This document shows, piece after piece, positions 16,454-25,185 of a stretch of DNA of 64,000 bases. Each line of letters starts with the position of its first letter. Position 1 is the stretch's first letter. The stretch covers positions 80,710 through 144,709 of the forward strand of contig NZ_BMXK01000006.1 of assembly GCF_014651715.1 (NCBI RefSeq). Direction: 5' to 3'. Under the pieces are notes generated by a model, which worked only from the letters and a program-made list of their open reading frames with translations, was not told the origin of the DNA and did no database searches. The stretch is from Zhihengliuella salsuginis (GTDB lineage Bacteria > Actinomycetota > Actinomycetes > Actinomycetales > Micrococcaceae). Both the position numbers and the translations under genes were made by a program.

Positions 16454-16897
16454 TCAGGACTGGCGGTAGAGGCTCGCGACGCTGCGCACAGCGCGCGCGG
16501 CCTCGGCGCCCTTCTTCACGAAGTGGTCGAAGAAGAACTTCTCGTGCTCGGCCGTCGGCTGGAAGTGGTGCGGCGTCAGGCTCACCGAGAAGGTCGGCAC
16601 GCCGGTGTCCAGTTGGACCCGCATCAGCCCGTCGACGACGGCCTGCGCGACGAAGTCGTGGCGGTAGATGCCGCCGTCGACCACGAGGGCGGACGCGACG
16701 ACCGCGTCGTACTTGCCGGTCTCGGCGAGCCGCTTGGCCTGCAGCGGCATCTCGAAGGCGCCGGGCACGTCGACGACGTCGACGGCGCAGGCCACGCCGG
16801 ACGTCTCCATGTCCTCGGTGAATCCGGTCAGGCTCTGCCCGACGATGTCGCCGTGCCATCCGGCCTTGATGAAGGCCACGTTCAACTGCTCAGTCAT
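16454..16897 (-). CDS. ribH: 6,7-dimethyl-8-ribityllumazine synthase, RibH2 type
   Basis: The 147-residue enzyme condenses the ribityl-uracil amine with dihydroxybutanone phosphate, the penultimate step of riboflavin synthesis. Its sequence follows the type II (RibH2, Brucella-like) pattern: FIKAGWHGDIV at residues 9-19, DVPGAFEMPL at 43-52, DGGIYRHDFVA at 74-84 and SLTPHHFQPT at 106-115. These enzymes form decamers rather than 60-mers. The start is ATG 16897 with a near-perfect AAGGAG five bases upstream. No other rib gene is adjacent and I saw no FMN riboswitch before it, so it is probably a second, separately regulated lumazine synthase. Confidence 0.92.
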   Translation of the reverse strand: MTEQLNVAFIKAGWHGDIVGQSLTGFTEDMETSGVACAVDVVDVPGAFEMPLQAKRLAETGKYDAVVASALVVDGGIYRHDFVAQAVVDGLMRVQLDTGVPTFSVSLTPHHFQPTAEHEKFFFDHFVKKGAEAARAVRSVASLYRQS

Positions 16898-16997
16898 GTT
16901 TCTCCTTGTCGGATGGGTCTTTCGCGACCACCAGCACCATGTGCTCTCGGGTGGGCTGTCGGCCCGAGAGCTTCGGTCCGAACGCCGTTCGATCGTC

Positions 16998-17113
16998 GAG
17001 TCGTCGCCTGCCGTCCATTGTCCCCGCGAGTCGTCGCCCAGCGTCCTATCGTTCCCGCGAGTCGTCGCTGAAGGCTGCAAAAATCGCAGATCGGCGCAGT
17101 AATTGACGAACGG
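16998..17113. repeat. Dispersed repeat, copy A: three GAGTCGTCGC units and a degenerate hairpin
   Basis: GAGTCGTCGC recurs at 16998, 17028 and 17059 (period 30 and 31). Units share GCGTCC-like and CCCGC segments. After the third unit comes a tail with AAAATCGCAGATC and GGCGCAGT. A closely related arrangement occurs at 25991-26079, where the tail ends in a matching arm AGCGACGACCCGC; here that arm is degenerate. The remainder of the ribH-betC gap (16898-17202) holds this repeat and the betC terminator and no gene. Confidence 0.75.
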
Positions 17114-17146
17114 ATGCGCCGCAACCGCAGGCAGCGACGACCGGCC

Positions 17147-17190
17147 GCGCCGCCGTCGTGCCGTGAAGAATCACAGCACGACGGCGGCGC
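17147..17190 (-). terminator. Hairpin terminator after betC
   Basis: Arms GCGCCGCCGTCGTGC (17147-17161) and its exact complement (17176-17190) give a 15-bp GC-rich stem; GTG/CAC inside the loop can extend it. It lies 13 bases beyond the betC stop on the coding strand. There is no T-run, as is common in actinobacteria. Confidence 0.7.
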
Positions 17191-17202
17191 GCCCCGGCCG
17201 CT

Positions 17203-18807
17203 CTAGCGTTCCGGGTCGCTGATGGTGCCGTAGCCCAGCGCGTTCCAGAAGTCGCCGCGCACGTAGCGCTGCTCCGGCTCCGGATCGAAGTCGAAGCTGC
17301 GCACCGCCCCGCGCTGCAGGGCCGCGGCCACCAGTCGGCGGCGGTCCTGGCTGGCCAGCACCGCGGTCTCGAGCGCGTCGAGGTCGTAGCGCTCGGCCAG
17401 TGCTGCGAGCAGCTGCGCCTGGATCTCCGCGTACTCCGGCCTGCCGGCCGCGTTGGACAGCTCGTCCGGGTCGGCGACCAGGTCGAAGAGCTGCTCCGGG
17501 TCGCCCGGGCAGTGGATGTACTTGTGCGGCCCGCGGACCACCGTCAGCTGCGGCCGGTACGTCCCCTCCGCCAGGTACTCGATGAACACGTCCCGGTCGT
17601 CCGGGGCGAGCTCGCCGGCGGCCTCCCGGTGCGCGATCTCCAGCAGCGAGGAGCCCTCGGTGCGCGCCGGCGCGGCACGGCTGATGTCCACCAGGGTCGG
17701 CAGCAGGTCCAGCAGCGAGACCGTGGTGCGGTACCGGCCCCGCGGGACCAGGCGCTCCGGCCCGTAGACGATCAGCGGGATCCGCGCCGACTGCTCGTAC
17801 GGCGACATCTTGTACCAGAGGCCCTTCTCGCCGAGCATGTCGCCGTGGTCGCTGGTCACGATGATCACCGTGTCCTCGGCCAGCCCCAGCTCCTCGAGCC
17901 GGGCCCGGATGCGCCCCACGTGGTCGTCGATGTAGCTGACGGCCGCGTAGTAGGCGCGGCGGGCCCGGCGCACGTCGTCGGACTGCGGCTCGCGCTTGTC
18001 GAAACCGCTCATCGCGCGCAGCCGGTGCGTGTGCGGGTCCTGCTCCGCGGCCGGCACCTCGGGGTGCTTCGGATCCGGGATCGCGACGCCGTCGAACCGG
18101 TCCCAGTGCTCGCGCGGCGGCTCGTACGGGTCGTGCGGGTGGATGAAGCTCGAGACCATCAGGAACGGCTGCACCTGATCGCCGCAGGACAGCGCCGCCT
18201 GCTTGGCGCGGGCCCGGTCGGTCAGGTGCCGCAGCGTCCTAAAGCCCACCTCGTCGTCGAAGTCCTGCTGGACCGAGGCCGTGGAGACCCCGGCCGAGAA
18301 GACCGCGTCGGCGTCGTGGTACCACTGCAGCTTCTGGTCCAGCGGGCGCGTCCAGTCCGGGATCATGTCCAGATCCGCCGGGTACACGTCCGTGGTCAGG
18401 CGCTGCTCGAACCCGTGGTGCTGGTCCGGGCCGATGAAGTGCATCCGGCCGACCAGCGCCGTGTGGTACCCGGCGTTGCGCAGGCGGTGCGCGAACGTCG
18501 GGGCCGACGACGGGAAGTCGTCGCCGTTGTCGAAGCAGCCGAGTTCGCTCGGCATGGCCCCCGTCATCATCGACGCCCGCGACGGCGCGCAGAGCGGCGT
18601 GTTGCAGTAGGCGCGGTCGAACACGGCGCCGGACGCCGCCAGCTCGTCGATGTTCGGCGTCTTGGCGGCCGTGTCCCCGTAGGCGCCGAGCGCCTGCGCG
18701 GCCATCTGGTCCGCCTGGATCACGACGATGTTCGGAGGGGAGACGGTACCCGAACCGGCCGGGGGAGAAACGGTTCCGCCATGGTGGAGAACGTTCTCGT
18801 CAGTCAT
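17203..18807 (-). CDS. betC: Choline-sulfatase
   Basis: The 534-residue sulfatase carries the formylglycine motif CAPSR at residues 73-77, whose cysteine is converted to the catalytic formylglycine. It also has an N-terminal metal site (IQADQMAAQALGAYG) and SDHGDMLGEKGLWYKM with further ligands. The C-terminal region ending in DFWNALGYGTISDPER corresponds to the choline-sulfatase tail. It would hydrolyse choline-O-sulfate to choline, feeding glycine-betaine synthesis. The expected partner, a choline dehydrogenase, survives only as a truncated gene at about 25.2-26.0 kb, on the far side of a sugar operon. Confidence 0.88.
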   Translation of the reverse strand: MTDENVLHHGGTVSPPAGSGTVSPPNIVVIQADQMAAQALGAYGDTAAKTPNIDELAASGAVFDRAYCNTPLCAPSRASMMTGAMPSELGCFDNGDDFPSSAPTFAHRLRNAGYHTALVGRMHFIGPDQHHGFEQRLTTDVYPADLDMIPDWTRPLDQKLQWYHDADAVFSAGVSTASVQQDFDDEVGFRTLRHLTDRARAKQAALSCGDQVQPFLMVSSFIHPHDPYEPPREHWDRFDGVAIPDPKHPEVPAAEQDPHTHRLRAMSGFDKREPQSDDVRRARRAYYAAVSYIDDHVGRIRARLEELGLAEDTVIIVTSDHGDMLGEKGLWYKMSPYEQSARIPLIVYGPERLVPRGRYRTTVSLLDLLPTLVDISRAAPARTEGSSLLEIAHREAAGELAPDDRDVFIEYLAEGTYRPQLTVVRGPHKYIHCPGDPEQLFDLVADPDELSNAAGRPEYAEIQAQLLAALAERYDLDALETAVLASQDRRRLVAAALQRGAVRSFDFDPEPEQRYVRGDFWNALGYGTISDPER

Positions 18808-19045
18808 CCTGCATCCCTCCTCAGGGTTCGTCGTGCGTGGACCCGGCCCACTCTAGCGGTCCGGGTGCTCCGGGCGGCCTGTGAGTCGTGCACTGAGATC
18901 CAAGCGTTGTGCTCTGGATCAGGAGCCAAAGGAAGCCATGATGTTGGTGACGCCGACGATGCAGTGTGGCGGAGAGTGCGAGGCAGCTAGCGTCGCACCG
19001 AAGCGGGCCAGCGCGGACACCGCTTCACGAAGTTTCGGAGTGGGC
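18808..19045. other. Non-coding left junction between betC and the alpha-glucoside operon
   Basis: About 240 bases where the GC-rich host-like sequence upstream of betC changes into the lower-GC operon. It should hold the betC promoter on the minus strand. No insertion sequence end, tRNA or clear target-site duplication was seen. A 64-codon minus-strand ORF (18919-19113) overlapping the glucosidase end matches nothing recognisable. Confidence 0.4.
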
Positions 19046-20713
19046 TCATTCGAAACCTCGACCGTCTCCCATGAGCACCCACGCGGCCGCATCAGCGGGG
19101 AGAAACCCGTCAACGACCGGCTCTGAAGACAGCAGTAGGGTACCGGGCAAAGGAACTGGCGACTCCCCCATAGCCACGACTACTGCCAAGCCCGTCGCGC
19201 TTAGGTAGGTCAGAGACTGTTGATCGACGCTCCACACAGCCCCGGCGTGCGGGGCAAAAAGGCCGCGCTCCACCAACTCTGCGCGCAATCGCAACGCTTT
19301 CCGCGTCAGGATCAGCATCGAGGCGGCATCGGTTTCTTGGGCCTCGACGCTGTACTGCCCCCACCCCTCAGGCTGTGGCAGCCACGGCTCAGCCGTCGCG
19401 CTGGTTGTGAAGCCGTAGGATTTTTCATCGTCGGCTGTCCACGGAAAAGGCACCCGGGCACCGTCGCGACTGACTCCACCTCGGGACCACATGGGATCCA
19501 ACCGCAGGTGCTCCGGCACATCGACCTCCGGTACACCCAGCTCCTGTCCCTGATAGAGATAGGCGCCACCCGGGAAACCGAGGGTCGAGAGGGCTCCTGC
19601 CCGGGCGCGGCGCGCGCCACGCTCCCCACCACCGAACCGGGTGACAGTACGGACCAGGTCGTGATTCTCGAGCGCCCATGTGGGTGATGCGCCGTAGCGC
19701 AAACGCATGGCCTCGAAACGACGCCCCGCATCGGCCCAGCCCTCAGGATCCCACCCCAAGCGGGCGAAGGCGAACGCAAAGGTCTGGTGCATTTCGTCGG
19801 GGCGTGTGTACCGCGCGGACCGTTCGGGCTCAAGGTTGACCTCGCCCACCAAAAGGCGCGGCGACTCATAGCTGTCCGCCAGACGACGCCACCGTCGGTA
19901 GACCTCGTGGACTCGTTCCCGATCCATGGCCAAGGGGTTGGAACGCAGCCCGTCGATCACGGTGGGCACCACTGGTGAATCCGGCAGGCCTTCGGCCTTG
20001 AACAGCCCGTGCGCGACGTCGATGCGCGCGCCATCGACGCCACGGTCGAACCAGAAGCTCAGGACGTCGTCGAACATCTCCCAGACCGCAGAATTTTCCC
20101 AGTTCCAGTCAGGCTGCGCAGGGGAAAAGAGATGCAAATACCAGTCGGTATCCGTTTCCGATTCCGGATTCGCGCGGGACCATGCGGGACCGCCGAAGAC
20201 GCTCTGCCAATTGTTCGGCGGCGCGCTGCCTGCCGCACTGGGCTGCATATGAAAGAGCTGGCGCGCCTGAGATCCTGGCCCGGCAGCGAGCGCCTCCTTG
20301 AACAGCGGATGCTCGGTGGAGGTGTGGTTGGGTACCACGTCGATCAACACTCGCAAGCCCAGGGCATGACTACACCTCAGCAACTCGTCAAAGTCCTCCA
20401 ATGTGCCGAATTGGGGGTCCACACCGCAGTAGTCCTGCACGTCATAGCCCTGATCGACGCCTGGTGAAGGCTGGAACGGCGTAAGCCAGATTCCGTTGAC
20501 GCCCAGGGCCGCGATGTATGGCAGGCGCTCAATGATGCCCTGCAAGTCACCTGTGCCGTCGCCGTCCGCATCCGCGAAGGAACGCGGGTAGACCTGATAG
20601 ACCACCCCGGACTCCCACCAAGCAGCGGTGCTCGCTTGTGAATCCACATCGACGGTGGCCACGGTGGCCCCCGCGCCGTCGACAATCTCGGTGCCCCCGC
20701 TCTTTCGCGTCAT
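19046..20713 (-). CDS. GH13 alpha-glucosidase (AglA-like)
   Basis: This 555-residue protein has the four GH13 conserved regions: DVVPNH (125-130), GARIDVAHG with nucleophile Asp232, LLVGEVN with acid/base Glu291, and ENHD with the stabilising Asp352. The N-terminal YQVYPRSFADADGDGTGDLQG is typical of oligo-1,6-/alpha-glucosidases. With no signal peptide it should act in the cytoplasm on disaccharides such as sucrose, maltose or trehalulose-type alpha-glucosides imported by the neighbouring ABC system. It is the last gene of the LacI-headed operon, overlapping the permease stop by four bases. Its GC content is visibly lower than that of betC. Confidence 0.9.
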   Translation of the reverse strand: MTRKSGGTEIVDGAGATVATVDVDSQASTAAWWESGVVYQVYPRSFADADGDGTGDLQGIIERLPYIAALGVNGIWLTPFQPSPGVDQGYDVQDYCGVDPQFGTLEDFDELLRCSHALGLRVLIDVVPNHTSTEHPLFKEALAAGPGSQARQLFHMQPSAAGSAPPNNWQSVFGGPAWSRANPESETDTDWYLHLFSPAQPDWNWENSAVWEMFDDVLSFWFDRGVDGARIDVAHGLFKAEGLPDSPVVPTVIDGLRSNPLAMDRERVHEVYRRWRRLADSYESPRLLVGEVNLEPERSARYTRPDEMHQTFAFAFARLGWDPEGWADAGRRFEAMRLRYGASPTWALENHDLVRTVTRFGGGERGARRARAGALSTLGFPGGAYLYQGQELGVPEVDVPEHLRLDPMWSRGGVSRDGARVPFPWTADDEKSYGFTTSATAEPWLPQPEGWGQYSVEAQETDAASMLILTRKALRLRAELVERGLFAPHAGAVWSVDQQSLTYLSATGLAVVVAMGESPVPLPGTLLLSSEPVVDGFLPADAAAWVLMGDGRGFE

Positions 20714-21630
20714 TTGGTGGCCCCAGAGGTCAGTCCCTCCACGATCCGGCGCTGGAAGATGAGGATCATGATCACCAATGGAATCGTCACGATTACGCCG
20801 GCGGCCATCTGCTCGCCGTAAGGCGCCTGGAATTCGCTGGCGCCGGTGAACTTGGAGATTGCCACGGTGGCCGTCTGAACGGCTGGGTCATTCACCATGG
20901 AGAGGGCAATGATGAACTCGTTCCAGCTTTGGATGAACGTCAGGATCGCGGTGGTGAAGATGCCAGGCGCGGCCAGCGGCAGCAGAATCTTGCGAAAGGC
21001 CTGCCATTTGGTGGCACCATCCATCATGGCTGCTTCTTCGAGGTCGAACGGCAGCTGCTTCATGAAGGTAGTCAGAATATAGACGGCCAGCGGAATCGCG
21101 AAGGACAGACTCGGTACGATCATGGCCTGATAGGTGTTGATCCACCCGATATCGGAGAAAAGGCGCAGCAGTGGCACCACTACGGAGATGCCTGGAAACA
21201 TCGAGGTGGCGATGATGACGGCCAGAATCACATTCTTGAAGCGGAAGTTCAGGCGGGAGATCGCATAGGCGGCGAAGATGGCGAAAACAAGTGCCAGCGC
21301 CGTCGTCGTCGCGGCCACGATCAGGCTGTTGACCAGGGCGTGCGCGAAGTCCGAGGACCCGCTGAAGACCTTCACATAGCTTTCTACCGAGAACACACTG
21401 GGCAGCAAGGTGGTGTCGAAGATATCGCCTGATCGCCGCAGGCTGGAGACCAGCATCCAGTAGAACGGGGCCAGACAGTACACGCCGATCAACACCACCG
21501 CGGCAACGCCCGCTGCCCCGTGCAATGTCCGGGCTGGTTGGGCGCGTCGTCCGGCCCTGACATGCGGCGCTTTGGAAATCTGCGGGGCCCGCCCCGGGGG
21601 CGCGGGCACTTCCTGCGTCACAGTGCTCAT
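20710..21630 (-). CDS. Carbohydrate ABC transporter permease, MalG/AglG type
   Basis: This 306-residue inner-membrane subunit has six predicted helices after a 35-residue cytoplasmic N-terminus. It contains the EAA loop EEAAMMDGATKWQAFRKILL that docks on the ATPase, and the usual SWNEFIIAL motif. It overlaps the upstream permease stop and the downstream glucosidase start by four bases each. No ATPase is encoded in the operon, so a shared MsiK-type ATPase elsewhere probably powers it. Confidence 0.9.
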   Translation of the reverse strand: MSTVTQEVPAPPGRAPQISKAPHVRAGRRAQPARTLHGAAGVAAVVLIGVYCLAPFYWMLVSSLRRSGDIFDTTLLPSVFSVESYVKVFSGSSDFAHALVNSLIVAATTTALALVFAIFAAYAISRLNFRFKNVILAVIIATSMFPGISVVVPLLRLFSDIGWINTYQAMIVPSLSFAIPLAVYILTTFMKQLPFDLEEAAMMDGATKWQAFRKILLPLAAPGIFTTAILTFIQSWNEFIIALSMVNDPAVQTATVAISKFTGASEFQAPYGEQMAAGVIVTIPLVIMILIFQRRIVEGLTSGATK

Positions 21631-22667
21631 CGGGTCTCCTCCTGGTGGTGTGCTGCAGGCCGCGGTGCCGGCGAGACCGCTCGACGACGACGCGAGCTCT
21701 GCGGTCGGGTTGCGTCACTTTGAAAGATGTCTGCGCCCAGCAGGCGAACGAACATGTAGACGATCACAGACACATAGAGCAAAAGGACGATCGAGAACGC
21801 GGATGCCGCCCCGTACTGCAACTGGTTGGCCGAATCCCAGGCAAGGATGGAGAGCGTCTCCACGGACTCCTTGCGCGGACCCACCAAAACAAACGGGAGA
21901 TCAAACATTCGCAGCGCGTCCAGCAGGCGGAAGAGCACGGCCACCATCAGGGCGGGTTTCACCAACGGAAGCGTGATGGCCCAGAACTGCTTCCAAGCGG
22001 ACGCGCCGTCCAGTTTGGCGGCTTCGTAAACCTCTTCCGGGATGATCTGGAGGCCCGCTAGAACTAGGAGCCCGATGAACGGGGAGGTTTTCCACACCTC
22101 CGCGATAATTACCGCCGCCTGTGCCGCCATGCCTTCCGCGGTCCACAGAACCTGAGAGCCGCTCAGCGCGTTCACAATGCCGTCCGCTTGGAACATCCAG
22201 CGCCACAGCAGGCCCGATACAGCGGTTGGGATCGCCCAAGGCACTAGAACGGCGGCCCGCAGGAAGGCTCGACCCCGGAAAGCGCGATTCATCATCAGCG
22301 CGAACGCGACGCCAATCACGGTCTCCAGCGCCACAGACACCACCGTGAAGAAGGTGGTGTTGGCGAGCGCGTTATAAAAGCGTTCGCTCTGCGCGCCGAC
22401 GAATATCTCTGCGTAGTTCTCTAGGCCGACGAATACCTCGCGGTCGACGACGAACCCGTTCTCATCGAGTCGCGATTCCGCGGAGTACAGGGACTGTCCC
22501 ACTGCGGAGAGCAGCGGGTAGAAGATCACTAGCGCCAGAACAATCAGGGTTGGGGAAAGTAGCAGGCTGGCTGCCCGCCCCTCGGAACGTCGGAGGGGCC
22601 GGCGTACTGTTGCAGCTGCGCCGGACCCGGGGAGACCGGACGGGGCGCTGGACAAATGCGATGTCAT
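21627..22667 (-). CDS. Carbohydrate ABC transporter permease, MalF/AglF type
   Basis: The 346-residue permease has a cytoplasmic N-terminal tail, six membrane helices and the EAA loop EEVYEAAKLDGASAWKQFWA. It pairs with the following MalG-type subunit to form the channel. The gene follows the binding protein after a 21-base gap and ends in a four-base overlap with the next permease. Confidence 0.9.
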   Translation of the reverse strand: MTSHLSSAPSGLPGSGAAATVRRPLRRSEGRAASLLLSPTLIVLALVIFYPLLSAVGQSLYSAESRLDENGFVVDREVFVGLENYAEIFVGAQSERFYNALANTTFFTVVSVALETVIGVAFALMMNRAFRGRAFLRAAVLVPWAIPTAVSGLLWRWMFQADGIVNALSGSQVLWTAEGMAAQAAVIIAEVWKTSPFIGLLVLAGLQIIPEEVYEAAKLDGASAWKQFWAITLPLVKPALMVAVLFRLLDALRMFDLPFVLVGPRKESVETLSILAWDSANQLQYGAASAFSIVLLLYVSVIVYMFVRLLGADIFQSDATRPQSSRRRRAVSPAPRPAAHHQEETR

Positions 22668-22688
22668 GGGTTCCTTTGCGAAAAGGGC

Positions 22689-23987
22689 TTAGTTCGCGAG
22701 CTCTTCGAGCTGGATCTGCAGCCCGGCGAGCGATTCTTCCGGCGTCTGCTTGCCGGTGATAGCGGCATAGACGGCGTCCTGAATAGCGGCGGTCGCGGCG
22801 CCGTACTGAACGGCCTTGGGGCGCGGCTGAGCCGACTCGACCGACTGCAGAAGAGTCGGCAGGTACGGGAGGGCCGAGACGATCTCCTGATCTTCAAAGA
22901 GCGCACTGTAGACAGGAGCACGTGAGCTCAGCTCCAGACGCGCACGTTCCTGCTCTTGGCTGACGAAGAAAGTGATGAAGTCTAGCGCCGTGGCCTTGTT
23001 CTCCGCGGATGAGGAAATGGCCAGGTTGCGTCCGCCAAGCGTGGAGACCCCAGGGCCGTCCTGACCGGGGATCGGTGCCACGGTGAACTTGCCGGCCACC
23101 TGGCTGGAGCCGTCCTGAGCGCTCAGCGGATTGTAGATGTACGGCCAGTTCCGCAGGAACACGAGATCGCCGTCCTGGAACGCCTGGCGGCCCTGCTCTT
23201 CCTGGAAGGTCACGGCTTCCTGTGGAATCATGCCGGATTCGAATCCGTCCACCAGAAAGTTCAGGGCGTCCAGCGTCTCCGGGGTATCGACGCTGGGCTG
23301 TCCGTCGGCGTCGTACAGCGCACCACCGGCGGAGGCCGCTGCTTCACTGAAGTTAACGGTCAGCCCCTCGTTCTTGTCGAACTGCCCCGCATAGCAGCTC
23401 ATTCCCTCTGCTTCGGGTAGCTCGAGGACGGCAGCGCAGGCCTGTTCCATTGCCTCCCAAGTGGTGGGCATTTGAACACCGGCCGCTTCCAGAAGATCGC
23501 TGCGCCCGTAGAGCAGGGCGCCGTCCGTGTAGTACGGAACCGCAAACTGTTGATCGGCATAGGTGGCCGCCTCAACGGTGGCATCGATCATGCCATCAAG
23601 AGGCAGCTCCTCAACGGGCAGGGGCTCAACCCAACGATTCGCCGCAAACTCACTGGTCCACACCACATCAAGATTCAGTACGGTGTATGCATCGGATTCA
23701 ATTTGTGCGTTCTGGATCATCTGCTGACGCTGCTGATCGGCGTCCAGCGGGAGTTCGATCCATTCCACGGGCTCTTCCGGGTGTGCCGCGTTCCAGGCCT
23801 CGATGGTTTCCTGCGCGGCTCCGGACGAGTCGGGGCTGCTCACATAGGTGATCGGTCCGCGTCCCGAGAGTTCCTCCGGTGCGGAGGCGGCCGTCGAGTC
23901 GGAGGGGCCGCCGCAGGCCGTCATGGTGAGTACTCCAATGGCCAGCGCCGAGAGTGTTGCGAATCGATTGGGGCGTCGTTGCCTCAT
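22689..23987 (-). CDS. Extracellular sugar-binding lipoprotein (SBP family 1)
   Basis: The 432-residue protein has a lipoprotein signal ending TMTACGG and an SBP_bac_1 body. Recognisable parts are the ligand-contact region YYTDGALLYGRSDLLE, the hinge segment FQDGDLVFLRNWPYIYN and LGGRNLAISSSAENKATALDFI. It is probably specific for an alpha-glucoside because of the GH13 enzyme in the same operon. TAGGAG precedes ATG 23987 by seven bases. An 81-base gap separates it from the regulator gene. Confidence 0.9.
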   Translation of the reverse strand: MRQRRPNRFATLSALAIGVLTMTACGGPSDSTAASAPEELSGRGPITYVSSPDSSGAAQETIEAWNAAHPEEPVEWIELPLDADQQRQQMIQNAQIESDAYTVLNLDVVWTSEFAANRWVEPLPVEELPLDGMIDATVEAATYADQQFAVPYYTDGALLYGRSDLLEAAGVQMPTTWEAMEQACAAVLELPEAEGMSCYAGQFDKNEGLTVNFSEAAASAGGALYDADGQPSVDTPETLDALNFLVDGFESGMIPQEAVTFQEEQGRQAFQDGDLVFLRNWPYIYNPLSAQDGSSQVAGKFTVAPIPGQDGPGVSTLGGRNLAISSSAENKATALDFITFFVSQEQERARLELSSRAPVYSALFEDQEIVSALPYLPTLLQSVESAQPRPKAVQYGAATAAIQDAVYAAITGKQTPEESLAGLQIQLEELAN

Positions 23988-24068
23988 GCTGTTACTCCTA
24001 AAGGTGAGGTGATGAGTGATTGCGGAAGGAAAGTATGTGTCGGCCGGTCCAGGCCCGGGGGCGTGGAT

Positions 24069-25052
24069 TTAGTGCGGCGGCATGGGGGTGGGTCCCGTAC
24101 TGCCGCGGGCGATGATGCGATGGGGGAGCACCTGGTTTCGGGGGCCTTGCCCGAGGAGCAGCCGCACTGCGCTCTCCCCCATCGGGACCAGAGGCTGGGC
24201 CACCGTACTCAGCGGGGGGTGCACGTGCCGGGAGGTGGGGGTGTCGTCGAAGCCGAGGACAGATAGGTCTTCGGGGACGCGCAGGCCACGGCGTTGCGCC
24301 TCGTTGACCGCGGCCGCCCCCATCTCGTCGCTAAGTGCGAAGATGGCGGTCAGCTCGGGGTCGCGCTGCCACAGCCGTTGGAGTGCTGGGATCGCACTCT
24401 CATACAGGGAGTTGCCTCGTTCTTCGAGCGGTTTTGCCCCCACCGCCCGCATGGCACGACGGTATCCGCGTTCGCGGGGTGCGTTGACCAGGACCGAGGA
24501 TTCGTCACCGGCGAGGAGCCCGATCCTCCGGTGCCCGGAGCGCAGCAGCGACATGGTGCCTTCATAAGCCGCCAACTCGTCATCGATGGCCACACTGGGG
24601 AGCTCATTGCCCTTACGGATGGCCACGGACACAAGTGGGACACGGGAACCTACTGCGCGCCTCATCTCTGGCGTGATGGCCGTGGAGATCAGGACGACGC
24701 CGGCGGGCCGATAGGCACGCAGGGTCCGCAGGTACTCGACGGCGAGCTCGGCTCCGGAGCCCGTGCGGCCGAGCATCACTGCGTGCCCGTGCGCCCGTGC
24801 TTCGCTCTCGACTCCGCTCATGATTTGCGATGCAAGGGCATCGGAAACGGCCGGCGCGAGAACCCCCAATAGCGCGCTATGCGAGGTCTTAAGTCCGCGA
24901 GCCAATGAATCTGGCTCGTATCCGAGTTCGTCGATTGCCTGCAGCACACGCTGCCGGGTGAGCTCAGAGAAGCCGGGGACTCCGTTGACCACGCGGGAAA
25001 CGGTAGCCGCGGAGACGCCGACGCGTTGGGCTACTTCGCGAATCGTTGTCAT
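24069..25052 (-). CDS. LacI-family repressor of the alpha-glucoside operon
   Basis: This 327-residue regulator starts with the LacI headpiece TIREVAQRVGVSAATVSRVV (residues 3-22), followed by the hinge helix and a periplasmic-binding-protein-like effector domain. ATG 25052 is chosen because GGAGGTG lies six bases upstream and the headpiece begins at once; the longer start at 25082 adds ten unrelated residues. It heads the operon on the same strand and has two LacI-type operators upstream, so it should repress itself and the transport genes until an alpha-glucoside is bound. Confidence 0.9.
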   Translation of the reverse strand: MTTIREVAQRVGVSAATVSRVVNGVPGFSELTRQRVLQAIDELGYEPDSLARGLKTSHSALLGVLAPAVSDALASQIMSGVESEARAHGHAVMLGRTGSGAELAVEYLRTLRAYRPAGVVLISTAITPEMRRAVGSRVPLVSVAIRKGNELPSVAIDDELAAYEGTMSLLRSGHRRIGLLAGDESSVLVNAPRERGYRRAMRAVGAKPLEERGNSLYESAIPALQRLWQRDPELTAIFALSDEMGAAAVNEAQRRGLRVPEDLSVLGFDDTPTSRHVHPPLSTVAQPLVPMGESAVRLLLGQGPRNQVLPHRIIARGSTGPTPMPPH

Positions 25053-25082
25053 GTGTGGCACCTCCTGCTCTGCTTGCGTCAC

Positions 25083-25138
25083 GTAATCGTTTACGTATCG
25101 AGGCTAGAAGTGGTGATGTAAGCCACGCAAACGTTTAC
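25083..25138. promoter_or_regulatory. Two LacI-type operators upstream of the repressor gene
   Basis: GTAATCGTTTAC (25083-25094) and GCAAACGTTTAC (25127-25138) both fit a GTAAACGTTTAC-like palindrome with a central CG, the usual LacI/GalR target. Centres are 44 bases apart, about four helical turns, which would suit looping or cooperative binding. The second site abuts the truncated betA-like gene. Confidence 0.7.
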
Positions 25139-25185
25139 TAAACACGGCTGCTCCGGGCGAGGGGCGGGGGAATTTCTGGACGCTG

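Noticed and set aside
18919..19113. A 64-codon ORF at the left junction of the sugar operon
   Set aside because: It overlaps the glucosidase 3' end, matches no family and has no clear ribosome site; not enough to call a gene or a transposase relic.
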